From: an uncultured Collinsella sp.
GTDB taxonomy: Bacteria > Actinomycetota > Coriobacteriia > Coriobacteriales > Coriobacteriaceae
Length of the DNA: 64,000 nucleotides
Assembly: GCA_900540895.1 (NCBI GenBank)
Contig: UQHV01000013.1
Coordinates: 1-64,000 of the forward strand
Direction of reading: 5' to 3'
Both the position numbers and the translations under genes were made by a program. Positions 51,452-60,557 of this stretch are shown one piece after another. Position 1 is the stretch's first letter. Every line of letters begins with the position of its first letter. Under the pieces are notes generated by a model, which was not told the origin of the DNA, searched no databases, and saw only the letters and a list, made by a program, of their open reading frames with translations.

Positions 51452-51595
51452 ATGATGTACGGAGCAGGGCAAGTGCGTGAGCCGCGGTCGTTGGGAAGGC
51501 GCATGGGCGATTCCGTGATCGCTGCCGTGTGCACGGGATTGATGGCGGTACTTTGCATTGCGATGCTGTGGGCCATGTCGCATGTGGGACAATAG
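51452..51595 (+). CDS. Small single-pass membrane protein
   Basis: A 47-residue peptide starting at ATG 51452 behind a strong AAGGAGGAG. N-terminal half is basic (REPRSLGRRMG), followed by one hydrophobic helix DSVIAAVCTGLMAVLCIAMLW. No family recognised. The near-consensus ribosome site makes expression likely. It lies 63 bases before rsmJ and may be in its operon. Confidence 0.6.
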   Translation: MMYGAGQVREPRSLGRRMGDSVIAAVCTGLMAVLCIAMLWAMSHVGQ

Positions 51596-51658
51596 CGGAC
51601 GGTTGGGTGCCGACATAAACGGCGCTCACGTATTCGTTTTGATTGTTAAGGAGTACCC

Positions 51659-52363
51659 ATGGGCGTCGTCGATCCCTTTTCTGTTGCTCGGGCCGCGGGG
51701 CTTGAGCTGACCGGGAAGTCCGAGGGCCTCACGCTCACCGACGGCACGATGGAGCTGCGTGCCGATTTTGGCCGCATGCTGCCGCGACTCAAGCAGGGCC
51801 GTCTGCAGCAAGAGCTGTTGGTGAAGGCTGCGCGCACAAAGGGCATCGAGCGACCATGGGCGATTGACGCTACGGCAGGCTTTGGCGAGGATTCGCTGCT
51901 GTTGGCGGCCGCGGGCTTTACCGTCGATCTGTATGAGCAGGATTGCGTGATCGCGGCGCTCCTCAAGGATGCCCTGGATCGCGCGGCAGATGATCCGGCG
52001 CTTGCGGCTGCCGTGTCGCGCATGCGCTTACATGCGGGCGAGGACAGCATTGCCGGCCTTCGCCATACGGCTGAGCTGATCGGGCGGGGCGAGCTTGCCG
52101 CCCCCGACGTGGTATATCTGGATCCCATGTTTCCCGAACGCACCAAGAGCGCGGCGGTGAAAAAGAAGTTCCAACTCTTACACCATCTGGAGCAGCCGTG
52201 CGCCGATGAGGAGACGCTGGTCGAAGCTGCGCTTGCGGCGCGCCCGCGCAAGGTCGTTATCAAGCGGCCGGTGAAGGGGCCGCTGCTTGCCGGCGTTAAG
52301 CCGAGCTATCAACTTGCGGGCAAGGCCGTTCGCTACGATGTGTTGGTGCCGCCGCGCCCGTAG
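51659..52363 (+). CDS. rsmJ: 16S rRNA (guanine1516-N2)-methyltransferase, RsmJ family
   Basis: A 234-residue methyltransferase: SAM site IDATAGFGEDSLLLAAAGF, acidic loop YEQDCVIAALL, and catalytic/family motif YLDPMFPERTKSAAVKKKF followed by LLHHLE. These blocks are diagnostic of RsmJ. ATG with AAGGAG at 6 bases. Confidence 0.93.
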   Translation: MGVVDPFSVARAAGLELTGKSEGLTLTDGTMELRADFGRMLPRLKQGRLQQELLVKAARTKGIERPWAIDATAGFGEDSLLLAAAGFTVDLYEQDCVIAALLKDALDRAADDPALAAAVSRMRLHAGEDSIAGLRHTAELIGRGELAAPDVVYLDPMFPERTKSAAVKKKFQLLHHLEQPCADEETLVEAALAARPRKVVIKRPVKGPLLAGVKPSYQLAGKAVRYDVLVPPRP

Positions 52364-52411
52364 CTTGCGTGCGATGGCTGGCGCTCCGTCAATGCCGTGC
52401 CGATGCGGCGC

Positions 52412-52708
52412 CTATTTCCAAGGGTGCGACGTCAAGTGCCAGCCGCCGCAGTATTCGCATTTGTAGCAGGCCAGCCCGCGGCGTCCGCGGTTTTCGCAGT
52501 CGGCCATAACTGCCTCGGCCTCGGCGCGCGTGTCGTAACGGTTTTTGCGCTCGCACGATTTGTAGCGCCAGGCTTCATCGCGCTCGGAGTCCAGGGCGTC
52601 GCGGCGCTCGTCCTCGCGTGCAAACAGGTCGCTCATATCGCCGCCGGTAGCAGCGCTCAAAAACTCGCTTTTGGCCTTTGACCAGGCGGCTCGCTTTTTG
52701 CTTCCCAT
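52412..52708 (-). CDS. Small zinc-ribbon-like protein
   Basis: A 98-residue hypothetical protein from ATG 52708. N-terminal half is charged and helical (MGSKKRAAWSKAKSEFL, FAREDERRDAL). The C-terminus holds CERKNRYDTRAEAEAVMADCENRG and CYKCEYCGGWHLTSHPW: cysteine pairs plus histidines forming a likely zinc site. Similar short Zn-ribbon proteins occur in actinobacteria and their phages; function unknown. It is divergent from the GNAT gene with an inverted repeat between. Confidence 0.65.
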   Translation of the reverse strand: MGSKKRAAWSKAKSEFLSAATGGDMSDLFAREDERRDALDSERDEAWRYKSCERKNRYDTRAEAEAVMADCENRGRRGLACYKCEYCGGWHLTSHPWK

Positions 52709-52732
52709 CTGCTTCGCGCCCTTCTCCAAACG

Positions 52733-52764
52733 TTGGTATCATTGCTCAATCAAAGTGATACCAA
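52733..52764. promoter_or_regulatory. TTGGTATCA-N14-TGATACCAA operator-like dyad
   Basis: Perfect 9-base arms with 14 bases between, in the 74-base gap between divergent genes. The spacing suggests two half-sites for a dimeric regulator or the stem of a leader hairpin. Confidence 0.5.
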
Positions 52765-52782
52765 TAAACGTGAGGTCGCCGC

Positions 52783-53274
52783 GTGATGATCAGAAAAACC
52801 CTCGATACCGACATTCCCGCCGTCATGGCCATCTATGACGCGGCCCGCGCCTTTATGCGCGCACATGGCAACACGACGCAGTGGCCCGAGGGCACGCCTT
52901 CGGGCGAGCAGCTGGCTGCCGATATCGCCGCCGGTGGCAGCTATGTGTGCGAAGTCGACGGTCGCGTGGTAGCGACGTTTGCCTTTTTACCGGGCCCGGA
53001 CGGGTGCTATGACGTAATTGAGGATGGTCAATGGCGCAGTGACACTCCGTACGCCGTGCTGCACCGTGTGGCGTCCGATGGCGCCGTACACGGTATCGCG
53101 GCTGCGATGTTTGCCTTTGCCAAAGAGCGTGCCGATCACCTGCGTATCGACACGCATCAGGACAACCTGCCCATGCAGGGAGCCATTGCCAAGGCCGGGT
53201 TTAAGCGCGCCGGTATCGTATATGTGTCGGACGGTACGCCGCGCGTCGCGTTTGATTGGCTGCGCGAGGCATAA
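52783..53274 (+). CDS. GNAT-family N-acetyltransferase
   Basis: A 163-residue GNAT enzyme. The protein has the strand-rich N-terminus MIRKTLDTDIPAVMAIYDAARAFMRAHGN, acetyl-CoA binding region near VHGIAAAMFAFAKERADHLRIDTHQDNLPMQGAIAKAGF, and the NLPMQ..IAKAGFKRAGI signature. Acetyl acceptor unknown. GTG 52783 and ATG 52786 are both possible; GAGG lies 7 bases before GTG. Confidence 0.88.
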   Translation: MMIRKTLDTDIPAVMAIYDAARAFMRAHGNTTQWPEGTPSGEQLAADIAAGGSYVCEVDGRVVATFAFLPGPDGCYDVIEDGQWRSDTPYAVLHRVASDGAVHGIAAAMFAFAKERADHLRIDTHQDNLPMQGAIAKAGFKRAGIVYVSDGTPRVAFDWLREA

Positions 53275-53307
53275 AGGCCGAGTCACATACCAGCGTTTCA
53301 TCGAAAT

Positions 53308-53336
53308 GAAAATGGCCCCGAGTGGGGCCATTTTTG
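53308..53336 (+). terminator. Rho-independent terminator of GNAT gene
   Basis: AAAATGGCCCC pairs with GGGGCCATTTTT around GAGT, followed by T-rich sequence. The rest of the 304-base gap up to 53578 is GC-rich with local hairpins (for example GGGCCCG...CGGGCC-like near 53490) but no gene. Confidence 0.85.
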
Positions 53337-53578
53337 GTAAAACGCGTTGTTGTGGGGTTCGCGCTGTTACCGCCTCAGATGAGCCAAGGCAGACAAAAGG
53401 GGAGGTGCCGGCTTTCGCAAGGCGCGAACCTACGAAAATCGCCGCGCGGCAACGCGGGGCGATGAGCTCGGTCGGGGGATAGGGCCCGCTTCGCCCGCCG
53501 GCCCGTAAATTGTATCATCCAGTGTGGAGCGTGAACGCCCGTTGCCGCGTGCGATGGGCTTGTAATAAGAGGAGAGCC

Positions 53579-55582
53579 ATGTCGAAGCAAGCGGTCGTTG
53601 GAATCTTGGCACATGTCGATGCCGGCAAGACCACGCTGGCCGAGGCCATGCTGTTCAACGCGGGTCGCATCCGCAAGCGCGGCCGCGTGGACGATGGCGA
53701 TTCGCATCTGGACACGAACGCGATCGAGCGCGAGCGCGGCATCACGATCTTCTCGTCGCAGGCCGTGCTCGACCATGGCGATACCCACGTCATGCTCGTG
53801 GATGCGCCGGGGCATGTCGATTTTTCTGCCGAGGCGGAGCGCGCGCTGCGCGCACTCGACTACGCGATTTTGGTTGTGGGCGCCAACGACGGCGTGCAAG
53901 GGCACACCGAAACCCTGTGGCGCCTGCTTGCGCGCTATGACATCCCGACGTTCATCTTCATCAACAAAATCGATTTGGAGAATCCCGGCCGCGATGTTTT
54001 GCTGGCACAACTTAGGCAACGTCTTTCCGAGGGCTGCCTGGATGCCAACGAACTGCTGGCGGGCGGCGCCGTTCAGGAGGACGCTGCTGCGTTGGACGAG
54101 GCGGCGCTCGAGGAGTTTTTTGAAGCGGGCGAGCTTTCTGTCGCAACGCTGTCGCGCATGGTTGCCGAGCGCAAGCTCTTTCCCTGCTTTGCCGGCTCGG
54201 CGCTCAAGGACCAAGGCGTGGACGAGCTGCTGGATGGCATATGCGCGCTGATGCGCGAACAGGCGTGGCTCCCGGAGTTTGCCGCGCGCGTCTATCGTGT
54301 CAGCCGCGGGGATCACGGCGAGCGTTTGGCTTGGGTTAAAGTGACCGGCGGCACGTTGCATGCCAAGCAGATGATTGACGGACGTTCCGGTGCCGAAGCA
54401 TGGGAGCAGAAGGTCGATCAGGTCCGCATCTATAACGGCGAGAAGTATGAGCTTGCCCAAGAAGTTGCTGCTGGCGGTATTTGTGCCGTGACGGGTCTTG
54501 CGCACGTTCGCCCAGGGGACGCCTTGGGCGCGGAATCCGCGTGCGATGCGCCCGTCATTGCGCCAGTTCTCACCTATACGGTGCTTCCGGGCGAACACGA
54601 TGTCCATGCGGTGTTCAAGGCACTGACTGAGCTGGCGGACGAAGATCCCATGCTCGGCGTAAGCTGGAATACGCATCTCGAGCAGATTCACCTGCAGCTG
54701 ATGGGCGCCGTGCAACTCGAGGTCGTGCAGCGGGTATTGGCCGATCGCTTTGGCCTTTCGGTTGCGTTTGAGTCTGGCGGCATTCTCTATAAGGAGACTA
54801 TTTCGCAGCCGGTCGAGGGCGTGGGCCACTTTGAGCCACTGCGCCACTATGCCGAGGTGCATCTGTGCCTGGAACCGTTGCCGGCGGGTTCGGGCGTGCA
54901 GTTTGGCACCGTGACCTCGACCGACGAGCTCGATCTTAACTGGCAGCGTCTGGCACTCACCAACGCCATGGAGCGCGATCACCTGGGCGTGCTGACCGGC
55001 TCGCCCATCACCGATGTGCGCATTACGCTCACGGGCGGCCGTGCGCATGCCAAACACACCGAGGGCGGCGATTTTCGCCAGGCCACGTACCGCGCGATTC
55101 GTCAGGGGCTCATGCAGGCGCGTGAGGCCGGCGCGACGGTGCTGTTGGAGCCGTGGTACCACTTTGAGGTTGAGGTGCCGGGGGAGTGCGTGGGCCGGGC
55201 GCTCTCGGATGCCACGCGCATGGGTGCCGAGTACGAGCCACCGACGATGGCGGGCGATCGGGCGACGCTTGTGGGTCGCGTACCGGCATCCGAGGTGCAG
55301 GATTACGCGCTGGAGGTGGCTGCCTACACGAGCGGTCGCGGACATCTGTACCTAGAGTTTGCCGGCTATGCGGCTTGCCATGATGCTGAGCGCGTCATCG
55401 AGGCGGCCACCTATGAGCCCGAGGCCGATCTGCCCAACACGCCCGATTCGGTCTTTTGCTCTCACGGTGCCGGTTACGCGGTCAAATGGTACGACGTACC
55501 CGCCGCGGCGCACGTAAAGATCGATCCCGCCACCTTTCGCCCCTGGCGAGCAGCAGACGCCGAGTTTTTCGGCCATAGGTGA
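53579..55582 (+). CDS. TetM-like translation factor GTPase
   Basis: A 667-residue EF-G-like GTPase of the TetM/TetO/TetW superfamily. G1 AHVDAGKTTL (11-20), G3 DAPGHVDFSAE, G4 INKID, and domain IV/V regions (SGGILYKETISQPVEG, LLEPWYHFEVEVPGE, YTSGRGHLYLEFAGY). The length is near TetM (639). The domain IV loop that in TetM reads YSPV and pushes tetracycline out is here GGRAHAKH, so resistance activity is doubtful. No attenuator leader or mobile genes lie nearby, suggesting a native chromosomal relative. ATG has AGGAGAG. Confidence 0.85.
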   Translation: MSKQAVVGILAHVDAGKTTLAEAMLFNAGRIRKRGRVDDGDSHLDTNAIERERGITIFSSQAVLDHGDTHVMLVDAPGHVDFSAEAERALRALDYAILVVGANDGVQGHTETLWRLLARYDIPTFIFINKIDLENPGRDVLLAQLRQRLSEGCLDANELLAGGAVQEDAAALDEAALEEFFEAGELSVATLSRMVAERKLFPCFAGSALKDQGVDELLDGICALMREQAWLPEFAARVYRVSRGDHGERLAWVKVTGGTLHAKQMIDGRSGAEAWEQKVDQVRIYNGEKYELAQEVAAGGICAVTGLAHVRPGDALGAESACDAPVIAPVLTYTVLPGEHDVHAVFKALTELADEDPMLGVSWNTHLEQIHLQLMGAVQLEVVQRVLADRFGLSVAFESGGILYKETISQPVEGVGHFEPLRHYAEVHLCLEPLPAGSGVQFGTVTSTDELDLNWQRLALTNAMERDHLGVLTGSPITDVRITLTGGRAHAKHTEGGDFRQATYRAIRQGLMQAREAGATVLLEPWYHFEVEVPGECVGRALSDATRMGAEYEPPTMAGDRATLVGRVPASEVQDYALEVAAYTSGRGHLYLEFAGYAACHDAERVIEAATYEPEADLPNTPDSVFCSHGAGYAVKWYDVPAAAHVKIDPATFRPWRAADAEFFGHR

Positions 55583-55615
55583 TAGAGGGTCAGTTCCTTT
55601 GTCGTATGCTATTGG

Positions 55616-55655
55616 TGTAACTCGGTACAAGTTGGTATAACTATTACCAGGGTTT
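55616..55655 (+). promoter_or_regulatory. Direct TTGGTGTAAC/TTGGTATAAC repeats upstream of ATPase
   Basis: TTGGTGTAACTCGGTACAAG and TTGGTATAACTATTACCAGG lie head to tail, about 20 bases apart, just before the ribosome site of the 55676 ATPase. Likely operator or promoter region. Confidence 0.45.
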
Positions 55656-55675
55656 GCCAATCCGAGGAGGCCGAC

Positions 55676-56794
55676 ATGAATCCAAATCCCTTTAAGCCCA
55701 CGGCTGGTAAGCGGCCTCCGATACTCATCGGTCGCGAGTCTGTTATCGAAGATTTTGAAGAAGGACTCGACAACGGCGCCGGAGCGCCGGGCAGGCTCAT
55801 GCTCATTACGGGAAACCGCGGCTGTGGCAAAACGGTTCTCCTGCGGGAGCTGCAGCGTTTAGCCAGCGAGCGCGGATGGGCGGTTGTCTCCGATTCCGCT
55901 TCGCTTGGCTTATGCGACCGATTGACCGACGCGCTTCGCTCGAATAAACCCGTTGTGACGTCAATGGAGTTTGGGCCGTCATTTGGCCGGATGTCGGTCG
56001 AGGCGGCGCGGACAAAAGGCGAGACGTTGCGCGGGTTAGTCAACGAACGCCTCAAGAAACTCGGGCCGGGAAAGGGCATACTGTTTGCGATTGACGAGGC
56101 GCAGTCTGCGTCTATCGAGGAGCTGGCGGCTCTTGCCGTTCTCTATCAGCAAGTGCTCGGAGATCAGGATGCTACGGGATTGCCCGATAGCGACCAGCGC
56201 GGTCTTGCGCTGGTGTTCGCTGGATTGCCCAGTATGGTTGATGACTTGCTCGAAGAGCCGAGCGTGACGTTTTTGCGCCGTGCCCAGCAGCGTACGCTGG
56301 GGGCGATTTCTTTGCCCAAGGTGCGCGATTCATATATCCAGACGGTCAAAGACGCTGGTCTTTACGTTGACGCGGAGACGGCGGACCTTGCGGCACGCAA
56401 GAGCATGGGGCATCCCTATATGGTTCAGCTGGTGGGCTATTACATGTGGCGCTCTGCTGTCCGACGCAACTCGCAGGTCATTGAAAGGTGCGATGTCGAG
56501 GATGGCCATGCGGATGCCGTCCCCGAGTTCTACGAAGCGGTCGACGCGCCCCTGTATTATGGATTGCGCAGCCCGCAACGCCTCTTTATCGAGGCCATGG
56601 CGGTTGACGAGGGTAAACCGACGCGTATGGCGGATATCATTGAGCGCTGCGACCGTACTCAGAGTTGGGCGAGCAAATATCGCGCAAGCCTGATTCGCGA
56701 GCGCGTCATCGAGGCTGCCGGATACGGTCTCGTCCGGTTTACCGTGCCCATGCTGGGCGAGTACATTCGCGATCGAGTTTTATGGCATGAGTAG
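55676..56794 (+). CDS. AAA ATPase with C-terminal winged helix
   Basis: A 372-residue ATP-binding protein (AAA/STAND-like, COG1672-like). Walker A ITGNRGCGKTVLL (about 43-55), Walker B ILFAIDEAQSAS, sensor LVFAGLPSMV, the family block SVTFLRRAQQRTLG, VQLVGYYMW, and a terminal winged helix (PTRMADIIERCDRTQSWASKYRASLIRERVIE). It is related to the intact 59341 gene and the pseudogene at 4592. Stop overlaps the UvrA-like gene by 8 bases, so they are coupled. Function not known; the wHTH suggests DNA binding. Confidence 0.82.
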   Translation: MNPNPFKPTAGKRPPILIGRESVIEDFEEGLDNGAGAPGRLMLITGNRGCGKTVLLRELQRLASERGWAVVSDSASLGLCDRLTDALRSNKPVVTSMEFGPSFGRMSVEAARTKGETLRGLVNERLKKLGPGKGILFAIDEAQSASIEELAALAVLYQQVLGDQDATGLPDSDQRGLALVFAGLPSMVDDLLEEPSVTFLRRAQQRTLGAISLPKVRDSYIQTVKDAGLYVDAETADLAARKSMGHPYMVQLVGYYMWRSAVRRNSQVIERCDVEDGHADAVPEFYEAVDAPLYYGLRSPQRLFIEAMAVDEGKPTRMADIIERCDRTQSWASKYRASLIRERVIEAAGYGLVRFTVPMLGEYIRDRVLWHE

Positions 56795-59300
56795 GGTGAT
56801 AAAGGTGACGGAACAGAAGATGAGCCCGCAGGCTATCGAGGTGCGTGGCGCGCGTGTCCATAACCTTAAGGACATCGATATTGATATCCCGCTGGGAAAG
56901 CTCGTGGGTATTGCCGGCGTGTCGGGTTCGGGCAAGAGTTCGCTGGCGCTGGGAGTTCTTTATGCCGAGGGCTCGCGCCGTTACCTGGAGGCGCTCAGCA
57001 CCTATACCCGCCGTCGTCTGACGCAGGCCGAGCACGCCCAGGTGGACGAGGTGCTGCACGTGCCAGCGGCGCTCGCATTGCATCAGCGCCCCAGCGTGCC
57101 GGGCGTGCGCTCCACTTTTGGCACCATGACCGAGCTCAACAACAGCCTGCGTCTGCTCTTTAGCCGTTGCGCCCATCACGCGTGCCCACATTGCGGGGCA
57201 CGCGTGGAGCCGAGCCTTAACGTGGCTGCGGGCCTGTCGCTCACGTGTCCGACATGCGGCCGCGAGTTCTACGCCCCGAGCGCCGAGGACCTTGCCTTCA
57301 ACAGCGGCGGTGCGTGCCCTACCTGCGGTGGCACCGGTGTCATGCGCGAGGTGGACGAGGCGAGCCTGGTGCCCGACGAGTCAAAGACTATCAACGAGGG
57401 CGCGGTGCTTCCCTGGGGCACGCTCATGTGGGATCTGATGAAGCAGGTCGCCGGCGAGATGGGCGTGCGTACCGACGTGCCGTTTAACCAGCTCACGCCT
57501 CAAGAGCGCGACATCGTGTTCCATGGTCCGGCGGTTAAAAAGCACATTCTCTACGTTCCCAAAAACGGCGAGGGCGCCACGCCGCTCGACTTCACCTATT
57601 ACAACGCCGTCTATACCGTCGAGAATGCGCTCGCCAAGGTTAAGGACGACAAGGGCCTCAAACGCGTTGCGCGCTTTTTGCGCGAGGGCCCATGCCGCGA
57701 CTGCAGCGGCACGCGTCTCTCCGAGGCGGCACGCCAGCCCCAGGTGCGCGGTATCAATCTGGCGCAGGCCGCGGCCATGACGCTGGGTGAGGCGATTGAG
57801 TGGGTGCGCGGGGTGCCCGCATCCTTGCCGGCCGAGATGCGGCCCATGGCGACGGATATCTGCGATTCGTTTTTGAGCGCGGCCCGCCGCCTGGTCGACC
57901 TGGGTCTCGATTATCTTTCGCTCGATCGCGCCGGTGCCACGCTCTCCACGGGTGAGCGCCAGCGCGTGCAGCTTGCCCGCGTGGTGCGCAACCGATCGAC
58001 AGGCGTGCTCTATGTGCTGGACGAGCCCTCGATCGGCTTGCATCCTGCCAATGTCGACGGCTTGGTGGGCGTGATGCGCGATCTGGTGGATGACGGCAAC
58101 ACCGTGGTTGTTGTCGACCACGACACGCGCGTGCTGGCGGAAGCCGACTATCTGGTCGAGATGGGCCCCGTTGCCGGAGCAGGCGGCGGTAACGTGATCG
58201 CTGCCGGTACGGTAGACGAGGTCGAGCAATCGCAGGACAGCCGCATCGCACCGTTTTTGCGCGCAGATCCCAAGCGCTTGCGCCCGCAGGTGACTGACGG
58301 GGAAATGTTTGATCAGGGCCACATCCGCATGGCAACTAATGCCATCCATACCGTCAAGCCGCTCGAAGTCGATATTCCGCGCGGCCGTCTTGTCGCGGTG
58401 ACGGGCGTTTCGGGTTCGGGCAAGACGACGTTGGTGCTCGAGACGCTCATTCCGGCGCTTAGAGCCCAGGCAGCTGGCGAGCGCCTGCCAAGCCATGTGC
58501 GCTGGGTCGACGCCGAGGGTATCGCACGCGCCAACCTGATTGACGCCACGCCTATCGGCGCCAACGTGCGCTCGACGGTGGCGACCTATGCCGACATCCA
58601 TGATGAGCTGCGCCGCGCCTTCGCCCGTACGCCCGAAGCCAAGGCAGCCGGCTACAAGGCGGGTGCCTTTAGCTACAACACTGGCGCCTTGCGCTGCCCT
58701 ACGTGCGATGGCACGGGCTCGATATCGCTCGACGTGCAGTTTCTGCCCGACGTCGAGATCGTCTGCCCGGCATGTCGTGGTTCGCGTTATGCAGACGCGG
58801 CTTCGCATATCCATCGCGAGGGCAAGGACGGGAGTCTGCTTACGTTGCCGCAGCTCATGGACATGAGCGTGGACGAGGCCATCGACGCCACACTGGGACT
58901 CAAGAAAGTTCAGACGCGCTTGCAGACCTTGCACGACCTGGGCTTGGGTTATCTCACACTTGGCGAGCCCACACCGGCGCTTTCGGGCGGCGAGGCGCAG
59001 CGCCTTAAGCTTGCGAGCGAGATGGGCCGCGTGCAGGACGATGCCGTATTCGTATTTGACGAGCCCACGATCGGCCTGCATCCGCTCGATGTTCAGGTGC
59101 TGTTGAACGTGTTTGACGGTCTCGTTGCCAAGGGCGCCACGGTTATCGTAATCGAGCACGATCTCGACCTTATCCGTAACGCCGATTACGTGATCGACAT
59201 GGGTCCGGGCGGTGGCGACGCGGGCGGGCAAATCGTCTGCGCCGGTACGCCGGGCGACATCGCGGCCTGCTCCGCAAGCATCACCGGCCGCTACCTATAG
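56787..59300 (+). CDS. Short UvrA-like excinuclease ATPase (UvrA2 type)
   Basis: An 837-residue double ABC ATPase. Two P-loops (GVSGSGKSSLAL and GVSGSGKTTLVLE), zinc sites CPHCGARV / LTCPTCGREF / ACPTCGGTGV and LRCPTCDGTG / VCPACRGSR, signatures LSTGERQRVQLARV and LSGGEAQRLKLASE, and Walker B motifs LDEPSIGLHP and FDEPTIGLHP. It lacks about 100 residues of standard UvrA, the region of the UvrB-binding domain, which fits UvrA2/DrrC-type proteins linked to DNA-damage or drug tolerance. Start ATG 56787 overlaps the ATPase stop; ATG 56820 is the alternative. A GGGACAG hairpin follows. Confidence 0.88.
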   Translation: MSRVIKVTEQKMSPQAIEVRGARVHNLKDIDIDIPLGKLVGIAGVSGSGKSSLALGVLYAEGSRRYLEALSTYTRRRLTQAEHAQVDEVLHVPAALALHQRPSVPGVRSTFGTMTELNNSLRLLFSRCAHHACPHCGARVEPSLNVAAGLSLTCPTCGREFYAPSAEDLAFNSGGACPTCGGTGVMREVDEASLVPDESKTINEGAVLPWGTLMWDLMKQVAGEMGVRTDVPFNQLTPQERDIVFHGPAVKKHILYVPKNGEGATPLDFTYYNAVYTVENALAKVKDDKGLKRVARFLREGPCRDCSGTRLSEAARQPQVRGINLAQAAAMTLGEAIEWVRGVPASLPAEMRPMATDICDSFLSAARRLVDLGLDYLSLDRAGATLSTGERQRVQLARVVRNRSTGVLYVLDEPSIGLHPANVDGLVGVMRDLVDDGNTVVVVDHDTRVLAEADYLVEMGPVAGAGGGNVIAAGTVDEVEQSQDSRIAPFLRADPKRLRPQVTDGEMFDQGHIRMATNAIHTVKPLEVDIPRGRLVAVTGVSGSGKTTLVLETLIPALRAQAAGERLPSHVRWVDAEGIARANLIDATPIGANVRSTVATYADIHDELRRAFARTPEAKAAGYKAGAFSYNTGALRCPTCDGTGSISLDVQFLPDVEIVCPACRGSRYADAASHIHREGKDGSLLTLPQLMDMSVDEAIDATLGLKKVQTRLQTLHDLGLGYLTLGEPTPALSGGEAQRLKLASEMGRVQDDAVFVFDEPTIGLHPLDVQVLLNVFDGLVAKGATVIVIEHDLDLIRNADYVIDMGPGGGDAGGQIVCAGTPGDIAACSASITGRYL

Positions 59301-59302
59301 AC

Positions 59303-59335
59303 AATGAGGCAAAGGGACAGTCCCTTTGCCTCATT
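59303..59335. repeat. GGGACAG-loop hairpin (copy 4)
   Basis: AATGAGGCAAAGGGA pairs perfectly with TCCCTTTGCCTCATT, loop CAG. GAGGCA/TGCCTC here replaces GTGACA/TGTCAC of other copies: compensated changes. Lies two bases after the UvrA-like stop. Confidence 0.8.
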
Positions 59336-59340
59336 GATGC

Positions 59341-60441
59341 CTATTTCACGCACTGAGCGGAGAGATAGTCGCGGAAGAATGGCAATTCAAATGCGACGAG
59401 CCCTCGTCCTCGCTCCCCGATGATGCCGGCGTCTATCATGCGGCGTCGGTAGCGTGAGACCTGCTGCGGCGAACGCCTAAGGCGCTCGACAAGGTCAGCG
59501 GTGGTGGACTCTTCCTCGTCATCGAGCATGGCGATGAGGAATCGCTTGTCCTCTGCAGTGAGTTCCCGATAGGTTGCCGCGAGGATTCGGTCGTCCATCT
59601 CGTCGCGCGCGATTTTGATTCCCAGGTCAAAGTCGCGTGACGAGATCTCCTTCGAATCGCTTGTGAGATCCCAGGCACGGTAGCCTACGAGTTGCAATAG
59701 GAAGGGAAAACCAGAGATCGAGCGAACGGCTCTATCGATTCCCTCAGCATCTGCCAAGCGATCGTTTTCCTGGATCGTGCGAATCAAGGCCTCGCGTACG
59801 TCATAGTCGGCAATGCGACCCAGATGATATTGTTGGGCGCGGCGAAGGAACGAGACCGTCTTGTGGTTCAGCAACGTCGAGACGTTGTTGGGAAGTCCCG
59901 CCATGAGCAGGGCGACGCGTTTCCCATCGGTCACAAAGTGCTGATACGTCGCTGCGAGCTGAATCATCTCGTCGAGTGTCGGGTCCACCTCGTCAACCGT
60001 GACGAGCAGACCGGTGCCCGCCTCGTTGAGCTGGTCGATGATGTCGCTCATGCGATAACGCCAGGTTGAGGCATCGTGGACACGATTGACCTCGATGCTG
60101 CCGAGCGGTGCAATTCCGAGGCCGGTGACTTCGAAGTGGTTGGACGGGTCGATGAGATGGGCTGCGGCGCGTTTCGCCCCGGACTCGAGTTCCTCAAGCA
60201 TTCCCGGGAGCGCGGTCGTCTTTACGGCTATCCAGCCGTGGGATTCCGCCCTTGTCGCGAGCGACGACATGAGAGCGGTTTTACCGGTTCCACGCGCGCC
60301 TGAGAAGATCGAGGTCAATTCTGGGCGCCTGCGCTGGCTCAAGAAGGCACGGTCCAAATCCCGAATAATCTGTTGTCTGCCAGCGAGATGGGCGGGAACC
60401 TCACCAAAACTGGGGGTAAACGGGTTCTCGAGATATTCCAC
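59341..60441 (-). CDS. AAA ATPase with C-terminal winged helix (paralogue)
   Basis: A 366-residue member of the same family as the 55676 gene: Walker A FSGARGTGKTALM (about 46-58), Walker B LLVTVDEVDPT, LLMAGLPNNVS, SVSFLRRAQQYHLG, LQLVGYRAWDL, and a winged helix near the C-terminus (TADLVERLRRSPQQVSRYRRRMIDAGIIGERGRGL). It is closest to the pseudogene at 4592-5514. Reads toward the UvrA-like gene, so the two ATPases flank it. AGGAGA site upstream of ATG 60441. Confidence 0.85.
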   Translation of the reverse strand: MEYLENPFTPSFGEVPAHLAGRQQIIRDLDRAFLSQRRRPELTSIFSGARGTGKTALMSSLATRAESHGWIAVKTTALPGMLEELESGAKRAAAHLIDPSNHFEVTGLGIAPLGSIEVNRVHDASTWRYRMSDIIDQLNEAGTGLLVTVDEVDPTLDEMIQLAATYQHFVTDGKRVALLMAGLPNNVSTLLNHKTVSFLRRAQQYHLGRIADYDVREALIRTIQENDRLADAEGIDRAVRSISGFPFLLQLVGYRAWDLTSDSKEISSRDFDLGIKIARDEMDDRILAATYRELTAEDKRFLIAMLDDEEESTTADLVERLRRSPQQVSRYRRRMIDAGIIGERGRGLVAFELPFFRDYLSAQCVK

Positions 60442-60557
60442 AAGGCTCTCCTTTCACACCGCCGTTTAACTTCATTTTACTTTAGTTAATTCTGATTAAA
60501 AGTGAGGCTCTTTATCTAGAGCATCAATTGGGCGTGTGTGCCATCGGCGTGGCGCCT

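Noticed and set aside
53375..55345. 656-codon leftward frame opposite the TetM-like gene
   Set aside because: Arg/His/Gln-rich antisense product; the rightward frame has all GTPase motifs.
57381..59231. 616-codon leftward frame opposite the UvrA-like gene
   Set aside because: Antisense shadow with no motifs.
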